Below, one piece after another: positions 8,512 to 17,859 of a stretch of DNA of 50,489 nucleotides. The number at the start of each line of letters is the position of its first letter. Positions within the stretch are counted from its first letter, which is position 1. Position numbers and translations under genes: made by a program. The notes under the pieces are model-generated. The model did not search any database, was not told where the DNA came from, and was given only the letters and a program-made list of their open reading frames with translations. The stretch spans positions 1 to 50,489 of the forward strand of contig JAOUEV010000021.1 of NCBI GenBank assembly GCA_029858565.1, written 5' to 3'. The DNA is from Nitrospirota bacterium (GTDB lineage Bacteria; Nitrospirota; UBA9217).

Positions 8512-10389
8512 TCAGGACCTCCCCCGCTTGCGCTTTTCCAATGCGACAAGAAGAAGCGAGATGGCCGCGGGCGTAACACCGGATATGCGCGATGCCTGTC
8601 CCAAGGATACCGGCCTGACGTGCTTGAGCTTCTGCTTTACTTCCGACCCCAGGCCGGTGATGCTGTCATAGTCCATGTCTTCCGGAAGGTCCTTCTGCTC
8701 CAGCGATGCGAACCGTTCCACCTGGCTCATCTGGCGCTGAATATATCCTTCATACTTGATCTGGATCTCCACCTGCTCAGCTGCATCGTCCTTCAGCGGG
8801 TGGTCAGTCGGGCTTATCACCGAGATATCGCCATAGGACAGCTCCGGTCTTTTCAGAAGCTGCTCCAATGCCGCGTCACTTGATAAGGCGTTCGAACCTC
8901 GCTGTTCCAGGACCGCGTTTACCTCTGCCGACGGTTTGACCCAGGTCTTCTTGATGCGCTTCAGCTCGCGCTCTACCGACTGGCGCTTCTCAACGAACTG
9001 CTGGTAATCGACTTCGGACACCAGACCGATCTCCCTGCCCCGGTCCCGCAGCCTTATATCCGCGTTATCCTCGCGCAGGATGAGGCGGTACTCTGCGCGG
9101 GAAGTGAACATGCGATAGGGTTCGTTCGTGCCCCTGGTGACGAGATCGTCGATCAACACACCAATGTAAGCGTCAGCGCGTGCGAGAATGAGCGGTTGCC
9201 GCTGCTGAACCTTGAGCGCGGCATTGATCCCCGCCATCAATCCTTGCGCAGCCGCCTCTTCATATCCTGAAGTGCCGTTGATCTGTCCGGCAAAGAACAA
9301 TCCTTCGATCTTTTTGGTCTCGAGCGTGTGCCTGATCTGCATGGGCGGCGCGTAGTCGTATTCGATCGCGTAGGCCGGACGCATGATCTCCACTTCCTCG
9401 AGACCGGTTATGGAACGGTACATTTCTGTCTGCACTTCAACCGGGAGACTTGTTGAAACGCCATTGGCATAATACTCTTCTGTATCCAATCCCTCGGGCT
9501 CCAGGAACACCTGATGACGCTCTCGCTCTGAGAAGCGCATGACCTTGTCTTCTATAGAGGGACAATATCTCGGCCCTATTCCCTTGATAACACCAGCGTA
9601 AAGTGGCGACTTGTCCAGATTATTTTTTATTATTTCATGTGTAAGTGGGTTGGTATACGTCAAATAGCAAGGAAGCTGCTGTAGCGGGTGGGTTTTTTCA
9701 CTAAAGGAAAAGAATGGTGCAGGATCATCTCCCGGCTGGATCTTCATTCTAGAAAAATCTATGGTTCTTCCGTTCAGCCTTGCTGGTGTGCCTGTCTTCA
9801 ATCTGCCGAGCTCAAAGCCCAGCTGACGAAGACTATCAGACAATCCCAGGGAAGGAAACTCGCCTGCACGCCCGGAAGGATAATGGGAAAGGCCGATATG
9901 GATGAGACCTTTCAGAAAGGTGCCTGTTGTGATGATCACGGTCGAAGAAAGATACTGAACGCCGATGTTCGTCTCAACCCCGCTGACACGCTGGCCCCCA
10001 ACCAGGAGCTTTTCGACCATACCCTGCTTCACATCGAGCCCGGTCTGTTTTTCCAGCGACTCTTTCATTGCCGCGCGATAGCGCTGCTTGTCCGCCTGGG
10101 CGCGAGTTCCCCGCACAGCAGGTCCTTTGCTCTTGTTCAGGGTCCGGAACTGGATTCCCGTGCGGTCGGTGATCTTCGCCATCTCGCCGCCGAGCGCGTC
10201 GATCTCCTTGACGAGGTGCCCTTTCGCAAGTCCGCCGATGGCCGGATTGCAGGACATCTGGCCGATCGTGTCCAGGTTCATGGTAAGCATGAGCGTGCTG
10301 CAGCCCATGCGCGCCGACGCCAGGGCGGCCTCGCACCCCGCATGTCCCGCGCCGATCACAATGACGTCGTATCTCTTTTGCGTATACAT
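8512..10389 (-). CDS. mnmG: tRNA uridine-34 carboxymethylaminomethyl enzyme MnmG (GidA)
   Basis: MnmG (about 625 aa) works with MnmE to install the cmnm5 group on wobble U34 of tRNAs, using FAD, NADH, methylene-THF and glycine. The N-terminal FAD motif IGAGHAG and the following SCNPAIGG and GTFLKG blocks are present, as is the C-terminal ISGVTPAAISLL MnmE-binding region. A GTG at 10414-10416 overlaps the mnmE stop. The ATG at 10387-10389 has an AAAAGG ribosome-binding site and gives the normal seven residues before the FAD strand, so it is preferred. It is followed after 1 nt by rsmG. Confidence 0.96.
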   Translation of the reverse strand: MYTQKRYDVIVIGAGHAGCEAALASARMGCSTLMLTMNLDTIGQMSCNPAIGGLAKGHLVKEIDALGGEMAKITDRTGIQFRTLNKSKGPAVRGTRAQADKQRYRAAMKESLEKQTGLDVKQGMVEKLLVGGQRVSGVETNIGVQYLSSTVIITTGTFLKGLIHIGLSHYPSGRAGEFPSLGLSDSLRQLGFELGRLKTGTPARLNGRTIDFSRMKIQPGDDPAPFFSFSEKTHPLQQLPCYLTYTNPLTHEIIKNNLDKSPLYAGVIKGIGPRYCPSIEDKVMRFSERERHQVFLEPEGLDTEEYYANGVSTSLPVEVQTEMYRSITGLEEVEIMRPAYAIEYDYAPPMQIRHTLETKKIEGLFFAGQINGTSGYEEAAAQGLMAGINAALKVQQRQPLILARADAYIGVLIDDLVTRGTNEPYRMFTSRAEYRLILREDNADIRLRDRGREIGLVSEVDYQQFVEKRQSVERELKRIKKTWVKPSAEVNAVLEQRGSNALSSDAALEQLLKRPELSYGDISVISPTDHPLKDDAAEQVEIQIKYEGYIQRQMSQVERFASLEQKDLPEDMDYDSITGLGSEVKQKLKHVRPVSLGQASRISGVTPAAISLLLVALEKRKRGRS

Positions 10390-10412
10390 GTAAACCTTTT
10401 CAATTGTTCTCT

Positions 10413-11783
10413 TCACTTTCCTATGCAGAAATCCCGGAACACCCGCTCCAATATGTCCTCGGTATAGGTCGCGCCGATGATCGTGCCGATATGATCAAGT
10501 GCGTCTCGCAGGTCCAGTGCGATGAACTCCGGTGAGGCGTTGTTCCGCTCAGAGATCGCCGCCTTTTCCGCGCTGTTCAGCGCTTTTTCCAGCGCCTGCT
10601 TGTGGCGGGTGTTCACGGCCCAGGCGTGCTCGCCCGGAGCACCCTGTTCTCCCAGCGCCATGCGTGATATGGCTTTCCTGAGCTCATCAAGTCCCTGCCC
10701 GCTCTTGCAGGAAACATCTATCTGCACTTCCGGCCGCGCAAGTTTCTCGAGCTTCCTCGGAACATCCGCCTTGTTGATGACGACGACCGTGTTCTTTCGG
10801 CTTACTTCCTCAAGTATCTGACGGTCGCCGTCATGGAGCGGCTCGGAGCCGTCCAGCACGAGCAGTACCAGATCAGCGCTTGCAAGCGCGGCGACGCTTC
10901 TTTTCACGCCTTCCTGTTCCACCAGATCATGGGTGTCGCGGATCCCGGCGGTATCTATTATCCGTACCGCTATTCCGTTGATGGTGATGCTTTCCTCGAT
11001 GATGTCCCTTGTTGTTCCCGGCATGGAGGTCACGATAGCGCGATCCTCCCTAAGGAGGCTGTTCAACAACGACGATTTTCCCACATTCGGACGTCCCACG
11101 ATCGCTGTCGCGAGCCCCTCCCGCATGATCTTTCCAAATGCAAAACCGCTGATAAGCCCCTTGATGGTCAAGGCTACAGACTCGATCTCTTTTCCCAGCG
11201 GCCGTCCCTCCGGGGTCTCGATGTCCTCCTCGGGAAAATCCACACCTGCCTCTACTCCGGCCAGGAGACCGATAAGCTTCTGGCGGAGATCCTCGACCTC
11301 ACGGGAAAGACCTCCCTTGAGCTGCTCCTGCGCGGCCCGGTTGCTCGCGTCCGTCCGCGCCTTGATAACGTCCATAACAGCTTCCGCCTGCGCAAGATCT
11401 ATCCTGCCGTTCAGAAAAGCCCGCTTGGTGAACTCTCCCGGCTCCGCCTGCCGCGCACCTTCAGCGATCACCAGACCGAGCGTTCTTTCCAGGGCCACTG
11501 GCCCGCCATGGCCATTGACCTCCACCACATCCTCGCGCGTATAGGTGCCGGGTCCTCGCATGATCGTTACCAGCGCCTCGTCAACGATCGTCCGGTCTTC
11601 AGGATCGATGATCCGTCCGTAATGGATCGTATGGCTTGGGACCGTCAACAGGTCCTTTGGTCTCGATGGATGAAAAAGTTTTTTCGCGATCACGATCGAA
11701 TCGTTTCCGCTGATCCTTATGATCCCGATGCTCCCGTGGCCGGGAGCAGTTGAGACCGCACAGATCGTATCCTGGTCGCTCAT
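10413..11783 (-). CDS. mnmE: tRNA modification GTPase MnmE (TrmE)
   Basis: MnmE (456 aa) is the GTPase partner of MnmG in wobble-uridine modification. It has an N-terminal folate-binding domain, helical regions and an inserted G domain with GRPNVGKSS, DTAGIRD and NKAD. It ends with the conserved C-terminal CIGK whose Cys is needed for modification. It is first in the minus-strand run. No good Shine-Dalgarno is visible, and an extended -10-like hexamer (TGGTAATAT on the minus strand, hexamer at 11790-11795) ends 6 nt before the ATG, which suggests a leaderless mRNA. The usual upstream neighbours rpmH, rnpA, yidC and jag are absent. Confidence 0.97.
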   Translation of the reverse strand: MSDQDTICAVSTAPGHGSIGIIRISGNDSIVIAKKLFHPSRPKDLLTVPSHTIHYGRIIDPEDRTIVDEALVTIMRGPGTYTREDVVEVNGHGGPVALERTLGLVIAEGARQAEPGEFTKRAFLNGRIDLAQAEAVMDVIKARTDASNRAAQEQLKGGLSREVEDLRQKLIGLLAGVEAGVDFPEEDIETPEGRPLGKEIESVALTIKGLISGFAFGKIMREGLATAIVGRPNVGKSSLLNSLLREDRAIVTSMPGTTRDIIEESITINGIAVRIIDTAGIRDTHDLVEQEGVKRSVAALASADLVLLVLDGSEPLHDGDRQILEEVSRKNTVVVINKADVPRKLEKLARPEVQIDVSCKSGQGLDELRKAISRMALGEQGAPGEHAWAVNTRHKQALEKALNSAEKAAISERNNASPEFIALDLRDALDHIGTIIGATYTEDILERVFRDFCIGK

Positions 11784-11830
11784 GGGGCCATATTACCACA
11801 AAGGCTGAGGCCTAAACATCGCTTTTTGGC

Positions 11831-11858
11831 TGTGACAGTAACGAAAATATGCTAGAAT
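11831..11858 (+). promoter_or_regulatory. pgi: Possible sigma-70 promoter in mnmE-pgi divergent gap
   Basis: TGTGAC and TAGAAT are separated by 16 nt. The -10 is good and the -35 is weak. It would transcribe the small open frame at 11874 and pgi. Confidence 0.4.
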
Positions 11859-11873
11859 AACAACACGATTGCC

Positions 11874-12011
11874 ATGGGCTCCCGGGAACTGAAAAAGATC
11901 GCCGTGCAGTTCTTGCTTGAACAACTTCAACTTTGCATCGGCCAGCAGCTCGCAAAAGGCGAGAACGCGTGCAATATCATCGATGAGAGCGATAAGGTCA
12001 TCACCTTTTGA
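11874..12011 (+). CDS. Possible small protein upstream of pgi (45 aa)
   Basis: An ATG at 11874 opens a 45-codon frame (MGSRELKKIAVQFLLEQ..., ending KVITF) in the 281-nt gap between mnmE and pgi. The composition is protein-like, with an amphipathic helix and no rare-codon runs, and the likely -10 at 11853 puts the transcript start only about 10 nt before the ATG. No ribosome-binding site is visible and I know no homologue. It may be a small protein, a leader peptide, or chance. Confidence 0.3.
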   Translation: MGSRELKKIAVQFLLEQLQLCIGQQLAKGENACNIIDESDKVITF

Positions 12012-12064
12012 CACGAACGACAGTCCACGCAACCAGTATTCCAGAACGACACAGGTGACCCAAT

Positions 12065-13651
12065 ATGGACAACAAGGCATTGTGGGAACGCTTTAAGAAA
12101 CATCTCTGCATCTGCCCCGATATCGGGCTTTCGCTCGATATCAGCAGAATGAACTTTCCCGGCGATTTCTTTGATCGTCTTGAACCGCAGATGCAAAAAG
12201 CCTATGCTGCCATGCAGGCGCTCGAGTCCGGTGCCATTGCCAATCCTGACGAGAACCGCATGGTCGGTCATTACTGGCTTCGGGCTCCCGAGCTTGCTCC
12301 TTCCCAAGAGATTTCCAACGACATCTCGAACACGCTTGTTGCGATCAATGACTTTGCGTTCGCGGTCCATGCGAGCAAGATCAAGCCCCGCAAGCATGGC
12401 CGGTTCAGCAATTTCATATCCATCGGCATCGGTGGTTCTGCGCTCGGTCCGCAGTTCCTGTCCGACGCACTCAGTACCTCCTCCAATATCCTCTCCCCGT
12501 ATTTCCTGGACAATACCGATCCTGACGGTTTCGATCGACTTCTTACCCGTATCCGGAACCAGCTTGACGATACCCTGGTCATCGTTATATCGAAAAGCGG
12601 GGGTACCATTGAGACCCGGAACGGGATGATCGAAATCTCCCAGGCATTTAGAAAAGCTGGTCTTGCTTTTGAGCGCCATGCAGTAGCAATAACAGAAGTG
12701 GGGAGCGCCCTGGATGTTTTAGCTAAAAATGAGTCCTGGATAGCGAGATTTCCTATGTGGAATTGGGTAGGTGGGAGATCATCCATAACTTCGGCTGTTG
12801 GTCTGCTTCCCATGTCCTTGCAGGGGATAGATATCAAGGAGTTTCTTATGGGTGCAGCGCTCTGTGACAAGCGTACGCGCAATACCAATACATCTCAGAA
12901 TCCTGCAGCCCTGCTTGCGCTCATGTGGTATTACGCGACCTCGGGCAAGGGCGCTAAAGACCTGGTGATCCTTCCCTATAAGGACCGGCTGCAGCTTCTT
13001 TCACGCTATCTTCAACAGCTGATCATGGAATCTCTTGGCAAGGAAAAGGACCTTGACGGCAAGATCGTCAACCAGGGACTTTCAGTGTACGGCAACAAGG
13101 GAACAACAGACCAGCATTCCTATGTTCAGCAGCTGCGTGACGGTGTGAACAATTTCTTTGCAACCTTTATTGAGGTCCTCCATGACCGCGCAGACCCCTC
13201 GCCCATGGTCGGTCCCGAGGTTACCAGCGGCGATTACCTCAGTAGCTTCCTCCTTGGCACCCGCAATGCCTTGCATGAGAACGGACGGGAATCCATCACT
13301 ATCACTCTGGACAGGATAGATGCCAGAACACTGGGAGGGCTGATCGCCTTGTTCGAGCGCGCCGTCGGATTCTATGCCTCCCTGATCAACGTGAACGCCT
13401 ACCACCAGCCCGGGGTCGAGGCCGGCAAAAAAATGGCAAGTGCGATCATTTCGCTTCAGGGAGAGGCACTCGATATTCTGAAAAAGAACCCCGGCAAGCC
13501 TTTTTCCGCCGATGATATCGCACGGGCGCTTGGTAAAGAGGATCAGACCGAAGCGATCTTCAAGATCCTTCTCCATGCGTCCATGAACGTGGACCATGGC
13601 ATCAAACGAACTTCTGCTGACCTGTCCCGGGAAACATTTTTCGAGTCCTGA
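12065..13651 (+). CDS. pgi: Glucose-6-phosphate isomerase
   Basis: Phosphoglucose isomerase (528 aa) interconverts glucose-6-phosphate and fructose-6-phosphate in glycolysis and gluconeogenesis. Sugar-phosphate-binding [10 protein letters not shown] and SKSGGTIET, the catalytic region [11 protein letters not shown], and the second PGI signature [15 protein letters not shown] are all present. The last 70 or so residues form an extension ending in a small helical region ([16 protein letters not shown]) that resembles a winged-helix end, seen in some bacterial PGIs. An AGGTGA ribosome-binding site precedes the ATG. Two membrane-protein genes follow closely on the same strand. Confidence 0.96.
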   Translation: MDNKALWERFKKHLCICPDIGLSLDISRMNFPGDFFDRLEPQMQKAYAAMQALESGAIANPDENRMVGHYWLRAPELAPSQEISNDISNTLVAINDFAFAVHASKIKPRKHGRFSNFISIGIGGSALGPQFLSDALSTSSNILSPYFLDNTDPDGFDRLLTRIRNQLDDTLVIVISKSGGTIETRNGMIEISQAFRKAGLAFERHAVAITEVGSALDVLAKNESWIARFPMWNWVGGRSSITSAVGLLPMSLQGIDIKEFLMGAALCDKRTRNTNTSQNPAALLALMWYYATSGKGAKDLVILPYKDRLQLLSRYLQQLIMESLGKEKDLDGKIVNQGLSVYGNKGTTDQHSYVQQLRDGVNNFFATFIEVLHDRADPSPMVGPEVTSGDYLSSFLLGTRNALHENGRESITITLDRIDARTLGGLIALFERAVGFYASLINVNAYHQPGVEAGKKMASAIISLQGEALDILKKNPGKPFSADDIARALGKEDQTEAIFKILLHASMNVDHGIKRTSADLSRETFFES

Positions 13652-13660
13652 GGTGAACAC

Positions 13661-14164
13661 ATGCTGAGTATGATCGCAAAGCTCCTGAAAGTGCTGAACT
13701 CCGAGGCCGATCCCTTCCAGATCAGCGTTGCTCTGGGTCTCTCGATGATCACCGGCTTCCTTCCGCTGTTCACGCCGCTGAACCTGCTCATACTTCTACT
13801 CGTGCTTGTTCTGCGAGTGAACATCTCTTCGTATCTTCTTGGCTCCGCCTTCTTCGCGGGAATTGCATGGTTCCTGGACCCGATCTTCCACCGCATCGGG
13901 CTTGCCGTCCTGACCGCGGGCGCGCTCGAAGGATCCTGGACAGCCCTGTATAACACGGTTCTCGGCCGTCTCCAGCGTTTTAACAATTCCGTGGTCATGG
14001 GAAGTGTTATCTTCTCTGCACTGTTCTTCGTCCCGCTCGTACTGCTTTTGAACATAGCCATCCGGAAATACCGCGACCACGTTCTTCTGTGGGTGAAAAA
14101 GACCCGGTTCATGCAAATTCTTATGGCAAGCAAATTCTATGATCTCTACGAAAAACTGTCCTGA
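13661..14164 (+). CDS. TIGR03546-type membrane protein (DUF2062-like)
   Basis: This 167-residue protein has a strongly hydrophobic N-terminal half (about residues 24-72, two or three membrane segments) and another membrane helix at about 112-135. It then has a basic cytoplasmic tail. Size, pattern and the next gene match the TIGR03546 family, which always travels with TIGR03545. No function is known for the pair. It starts 9 nt after pgi with an AGGTG site, so it is probably co-transcribed with it. Confidence 0.8.
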   Translation: MLSMIAKLLKVLNSEADPFQISVALGLSMITGFLPLFTPLNLLILLLVLVLRVNISSYLLGSAFFAGIAWFLDPIFHRIGLAVLTAGALEGSWTALYNTVLGRLQRFNNSVVMGSVIFSALFFVPLVLLLNIAIRKYRDHVLLWVKKTRFMQILMASKFYDLYEKLS

Positions 14165-14178
14165 GATGAGGGATTCTT

Positions 14179-15933
14179 ATGAATAAATGGATACGCTGGT
14201 GGGGACTTATCGCTTTTGCCGCTTTTTGCGGTCTGATCATCATCTTCTGGCTCTTTTTCGTTGACGGCTTTGTTCGCAACATGGTCGAGCGTGCAGGCTC
14301 GGCCGCGGCAGGCGCTGAAGTGAACGTATCAAGCGCCAGATTGACCATCTCGCCGCTTGGCATTGCACTTTCGGGCATCCAGGTAACGGACCCCAAGGTC
14401 CCCTCCACGAATTCCCTTGAGATCGGTCGTGTCGCTTTCTCCCTGGACGGCCTTAATCTGCTCCGTCGCAAGATCATCATCCAGGAGATGTCCGCAGATG
14501 GGCTCCTTTTTGGAACGGCCCGAAAAAAACCCGGATTCGTCATTCTCCCGGACACCCCGGCCGTTCAGGAGAAAAAAACCTCCTCCTTCGCGCTTCCCTC
14601 CTTCGCCATACCCGATGTGAAACAGATTCTTCAGACCGAGGTCTTCGAATCGGTTAAGCTTATTGACGACGCTAACGCAGATGTTCAGAAGACAGCGGCT
14701 TCCTGGCAAAAGCGGATGAGTGAACTGCCCAGCAAATCCTCCCTGGACTCCTACCGTACCCGGCTTGACAAGCTGAAGATATCATCCAGGTCCAGCCTGA
14801 AGGACCTTACATCCGCATCCCTTGATGCAAAGAAGATCAAAGAAGACCTGGACCGGGATCTTGAGCGTCTGAAAAGTTCAAAGACCGCCCTGAGCGCTGA
14901 CCTTGCCTCACTGAAGGAACTTGTTGCAAAGGCAGAACGTGCTCCGCTGGAGGACATACGCCGGATCAGGGACAAGTACAGTATTTCGCCATCAGGTCTT
15001 CAGAACATGAGCCAGGCCCTCTTTGGATCAAAGGTCGTTTCCTGGTTCGATAGCGGACTTGTTTGGTACAACCGCATCACTCCGCTGATCGCTGGATCCG
15101 GGGAGGGCAAGGGAACGGTAAAAGTTTCTAAACCGCTTCGCGGCAAGGGCGTTGATGTGCGGTTTCGCGAGCATGCTCCCTTGCCAGACTTCCTCATCCG
15201 TAACGTCAACACCTCTATGAAGCCCGAGGCCGGTTCCTTTGCCGGAACGATCAGGAACATCACTCCTGACCAGGACATCATCGGCATTCCTCTTACGTTC
15301 AAGTTCGACGGCTCCGGTATGAAAGACCTTCGCACCATAACGCTCAGCGGCGGTTTTGATCATATCCTGTCCGCATCTTACAAGGATACGATACAGGTGG
15401 AGGTGCTCGGATATCGCGCCGGAGATATGGTGCTTTCCGGGAACAAGGAACTCCCGATCACACTTCAGGATGGACTGATGGATTTAGAGTTCAAAGGCCT
15501 TCGCACATCCAAAGGACTGAGCGCCACGCTGTCAGCCACCTTCAGGTCCGTCCGGATCAACACCGGCAATCAAGGTAACAGCGGAATGATCCTCTCGTCG
15601 CTCAGGAGCGCCCTTTCCCGGGTCACGGCCTTTAAGCTCTCTGCGGACATCAGCGGCGAACCTGGCAATTATGATGTGAAGGTCTCCTCTGATCTCGACA
15701 GGGTGTTCAAGGATGCCGTCGGGAGGATGGTTCAGGAGCAGAGCGTAAAACTGGAGAAGGATCTTAAAGCAGCGGTTCAGGCAAAGACCGAAGGAAAGGT
15801 GAAAGACCTGAAAGCAAGTTTAGGCGGGCTGAACACCGCTGGCGCGAACATCGACGCTGTACAAAACGAGCTGAACACGCTTCTGCAGGAGGCAAAACAA
15901 AAGGCCGAGGGGAAGGTTAAATTGTCTTTGTAG
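14179..15933 (+). CDS. TIGR03545-type protein, AsmA-like membrane-anchored
   Basis: This 584-residue protein has one N-terminal membrane helix (about residues 10-28). An envelope-facing body follows, with an AsmA-like start (VNVSSARLTISPLGIALSGI) and a long charged coiled-coil (about 185-260). Ser/Thr/Gly-rich beta repeats come next, and a second helical region rich in Lys and Glu ends the protein. The pairing with the preceding TIGR03546 protein supports the TIGR03545 assignment. AsmA-like proteins are often involved in lipid transport between membranes; that role is an analogy only. The stop lies 2 nt from the convergent aminotransferase stop. Confidence 0.82.
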   Translation: MNKWIRWWGLIAFAAFCGLIIIFWLFFVDGFVRNMVERAGSAAAGAEVNVSSARLTISPLGIALSGIQVTDPKVPSTNSLEIGRVAFSLDGLNLLRRKIIIQEMSADGLLFGTARKKPGFVILPDTPAVQEKKTSSFALPSFAIPDVKQILQTEVFESVKLIDDANADVQKTAASWQKRMSELPSKSSLDSYRTRLDKLKISSRSSLKDLTSASLDAKKIKEDLDRDLERLKSSKTALSADLASLKELVAKAERAPLEDIRRIRDKYSISPSGLQNMSQALFGSKVVSWFDSGLVWYNRITPLIAGSGEGKGTVKVSKPLRGKGVDVRFREHAPLPDFLIRNVNTSMKPEAGSFAGTIRNITPDQDIIGIPLTFKFDGSGMKDLRTITLSGGFDHILSASYKDTIQVEVLGYRAGDMVLSGNKELPITLQDGLMDLEFKGLRTSKGLSATLSATFRSVRINTGNQGNSGMILSSLRSALSRVTAFKLSADISGEPGNYDVKVSSDLDRVFKDAVGRMVQEQSVKLEKDLKAAVQAKTEGKVKDLKASLGGLNTAGANIDAVQNELNTLLQEAKQKAEGKVKLSL

Positions 15934-15935
15934 CA

Positions 15936-17084
15936 CTATGGTTCCCTGTCGAGTATCCTGTCCAGCTCTTTGAAACAGAAAACAATCTCTTCCTTCGTGT
16001 TATAGAAGTGCGGTGAAATCCTGACCCCACCGGCACGAACGTTCACCATGATGCCTTTCTCGCGCAGCGCATTGCGAAGCGCGTCGGGGTCAAAAGGTCC
16101 GCAAACGGTCACATTGCCTCCGCGCGCACTCCGCTCACGGGGCGTCTTGATCTCAAAACCTCTCCTCTCTGCCTCTTCGATGATGACATCTCCGAGTCCA
16201 AGGACCTGTTCCTCAATATTTTCTATCCCTACTTCGTTCAGCAGCTCTATGGCTGCTCCAAGGCCGATGATCCCCATGACATTCAATGATCCTTCTTCGA
16301 ACCTTTGCGCGTCTTTCTTCAGATCAAACTGCGGTCGCTCAAATTCGAATTGCTGCTGAACGCTTTTCCAGCCAACAAGGGCCGGTTCGATCACTTCCGT
16401 CAGCCCTCTTCTGCAAAAGAATATTCCGATCCCCTCCGGACCGAGCAGCCACTTGTGCGCATCAGCCGCCAGAAAATCGATATTGAACGCATCAACGTCC
16501 ATAGGTATCACCCCAAGACTTTGTATCGCATCTACACAGAACAACATTCCCTTTTTTCTGCACAAATCGCCTGTGCGCTTAAGATCCATCCTGAACCCGT
16601 TCGTGAACTGGACCGAGCTGATGGACAAGAGACGTGTTCTTGCGTCAACCTGTTGTTCAATATCATCCAGCATGATGCGTCCTTCTCTTGAAGGTATCGT
16701 TCTTACTTCAACTCCTTTTCTCCTGAGATGCTCCCAGGGATACCGGTTGGAAGGGAATTCCTTTTCATATATGATCACATTGTCGCCCTGGTTCCACGCC
16801 ATTCCCTCTGCAACAATAGACAAGCCATGCGATGTGCTTCTGACAAAAGCCACCTCATCGGTCTCCGCTCGCAGCAAGTCTGCACATTTTTTCCTGATAT
16901 CAACGATCTTCCGGAACCATTGTGGATAGAGAAAAGCGCCGTTCTCCGCAGATTCCGACAAGAATCCGCATATCGCCTTTTCTACCCTCCTGGATATTGG
17001 CGCCACTCCCGCATGATCAAGATAAACAAACCGTCCTGTTATGGGGAACTCATTTCGGTATTTGTCTACGTCGTCCTTTTCCAT
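15936..17084 (-). CDS. Class V (NifS-like) PLP-dependent aminotransferase
   Basis: This 382-residue PLP enzyme has VDAIQSLG (Asp185 binding the pyridine nitrogen), AADAHKWLLGPEGIG (Schiff-base Lys211) and an early RSTSHG phosphate-binding block. It belongs to the cysteine desulfurase/isopenicillin-N-epimerase-like branch of fold I class V enzymes. The active-site Cys loop expected in true IscS/NifS is not evident, so it may be a SufS-like desulfurase, a selenocysteine-lyase-like enzyme or another lyase. The start overlaps the upstream GIY-YIG gene by 35 nt. Sulfur-carrier genes lie 2-5 kb away, which makes a sulfur role plausible but unproven. Confidence 0.85.
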   Translation of the reverse strand: MEKDDVDKYRNEFPITGRFVYLDHAGVAPISRRVEKAICGFLSESAENGAFLYPQWFRKIVDIRKKCADLLRAETDEVAFVRSTSHGLSIVAEGMAWNQGDNVIIYEKEFPSNRYPWEHLRRKGVEVRTIPSREGRIMLDDIEQQVDARTRLLSISSVQFTNGFRMDLKRTGDLCRKKGMLFCVDAIQSLGVIPMDVDAFNIDFLAADAHKWLLGPEGIGIFFCRRGLTEVIEPALVGWKSVQQQFEFERPQFDLKKDAQRFEEGSLNVMGIIGLGAAIELLNEVGIENIEEQVLGLGDVIIEEAERRGFEIKTPRERSARGGNVTVCGPFDPDALRNALREKGIMVNVRAGGVRISPHFYNTKEEIVFCFKELDRILDREP

Positions 17085-17343
17085 GTTTTCTCAGATACCC
17101 TTCCTTTTCTTCACGCGAAAGCTGCTTGATGGCGAATTCTTTTTTTAATGCGTCCGACCGGTCTTTACATCGACGTGTATGAACAAGCGTTACCGGCCTT
17201 CTGCTTCGCGTGTACCGTGATGCCGTTCCCTTGTTATGCCGTTCTATTCTCTTTGAAACGTCATTCGTGATCCCCGTGTAGTACGTACCATCGGAGCACA
17301 AGATCATGTAAAGATGCCATTTTCCCGCGGGTTTCTTTTCCAC
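17050..17343 (-). CDS. GIY-YIG nuclease-domain protein (YhbQ/UPF0213 type)
   Basis: This 97-residue single-domain protein has LYMILCSDGTYYTGITND, which carries the GIY-YIG signature as YMI...YTG. It then has a conserved Arg helix (KRIERHNKG), TRSRRPV and a KEFAIKQLSREEK segment. The set is typical of the small YhbQ/UPF0213 proteins, some of which have DNA endonuclease activity. The C-terminus is very basic. It overlaps the downstream aminotransferase start by 35 nt and is divergent from the Nudix gene across a 78-nt gap. Confidence 0.93.
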   Translation of the reverse strand: MEKKPAGKWHLYMILCSDGTYYTGITNDVSKRIERHNKGTASRYTRSRRPVTLVHTRRCKDRSDALKKEFAIKQLSREEKEGYLRKHGKGRRRQIPK

Positions 17344-17421
17344 GTTCCGATTCTATCCCTGCGCGGCTTTTATGGCAAGGTGATTCTGGACAGGCCCTGC
17401 TTTTCCCGGTAATATGGGTCT

Positions 17422-17859
17422 GTGCGAAAAGGCATTGACTATATCGGTGTCGGTACCGGCGCAATTATCGTGAACACGGAGGGAAAGCTGTTCCTGGCCA
17501 AGCGAGGCAGGGAGTCGCGTAATGAACGCTACAAATGGGAGTTTCCCGGCGGCAGTGTGGAGTTTGGCGAACATCTGCAAGATGCCTTGATCAGGGAGAT
17601 ACGCGAGGAATACGGCGTTGTTATTCAGATCGATCAGCTACTTGACGTGGTGGATCATATCATTCCCCAGGAACACCAGCACTGGATATCCCCTACCTTC
17701 CTCTGCCGGGTCGCGAACGGTATTCCTCATATCATGGAGCCGCATAAATGTGATGCCATCGGATGGTTCGGGCTGCACGAGATCCCCGTGAATGAGCTTA
17801 CCATTGCTTCTCGCAAGAGTCTTGAAAGCTATCAAAAATCTCTTTTGAGAAAAGAATGA
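17422..17859 (+). CDS. Nudix hydrolase
   Basis: This 145-residue protein contains a complete Nudix box from Gly44 to Gly65 (GSVEFGE, then REIREEYG), which binds the metal and the diphosphate substrate. The start is a GTG. Substrate cannot be read from the sequence; candidates are oxidised or non-canonical nucleoside triphosphates or ADP-ribose. It overlaps the next gene, an adenylate-kinase-like protein, by 4 nt (ATGA), so the two are probably co-translated and may act on related nucleotides. Confidence 0.92.
   Translation: MRKGIDYIGVGTGAIIVNTEGKLFLAKRGRESRNERYKWEFPGGSVEFGEHLQDALIREIREEYGVVIQIDQLLDVVDHIIPQEHQHWISPTFLCRVANGIPHIMEPHKCDAIGWFGLHEIPVNELTIASRKSLESYQKSLLRKE

Noticed and set aside
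11793-12080. Minus-strand frame of 95 codons (11793-12080) in the mnmE-pgi gap
   Set aside because: It overlaps the pgi start and has no ribosome-binding site or similarity to a known family; the plus-strand small frame is more likely if either is real.
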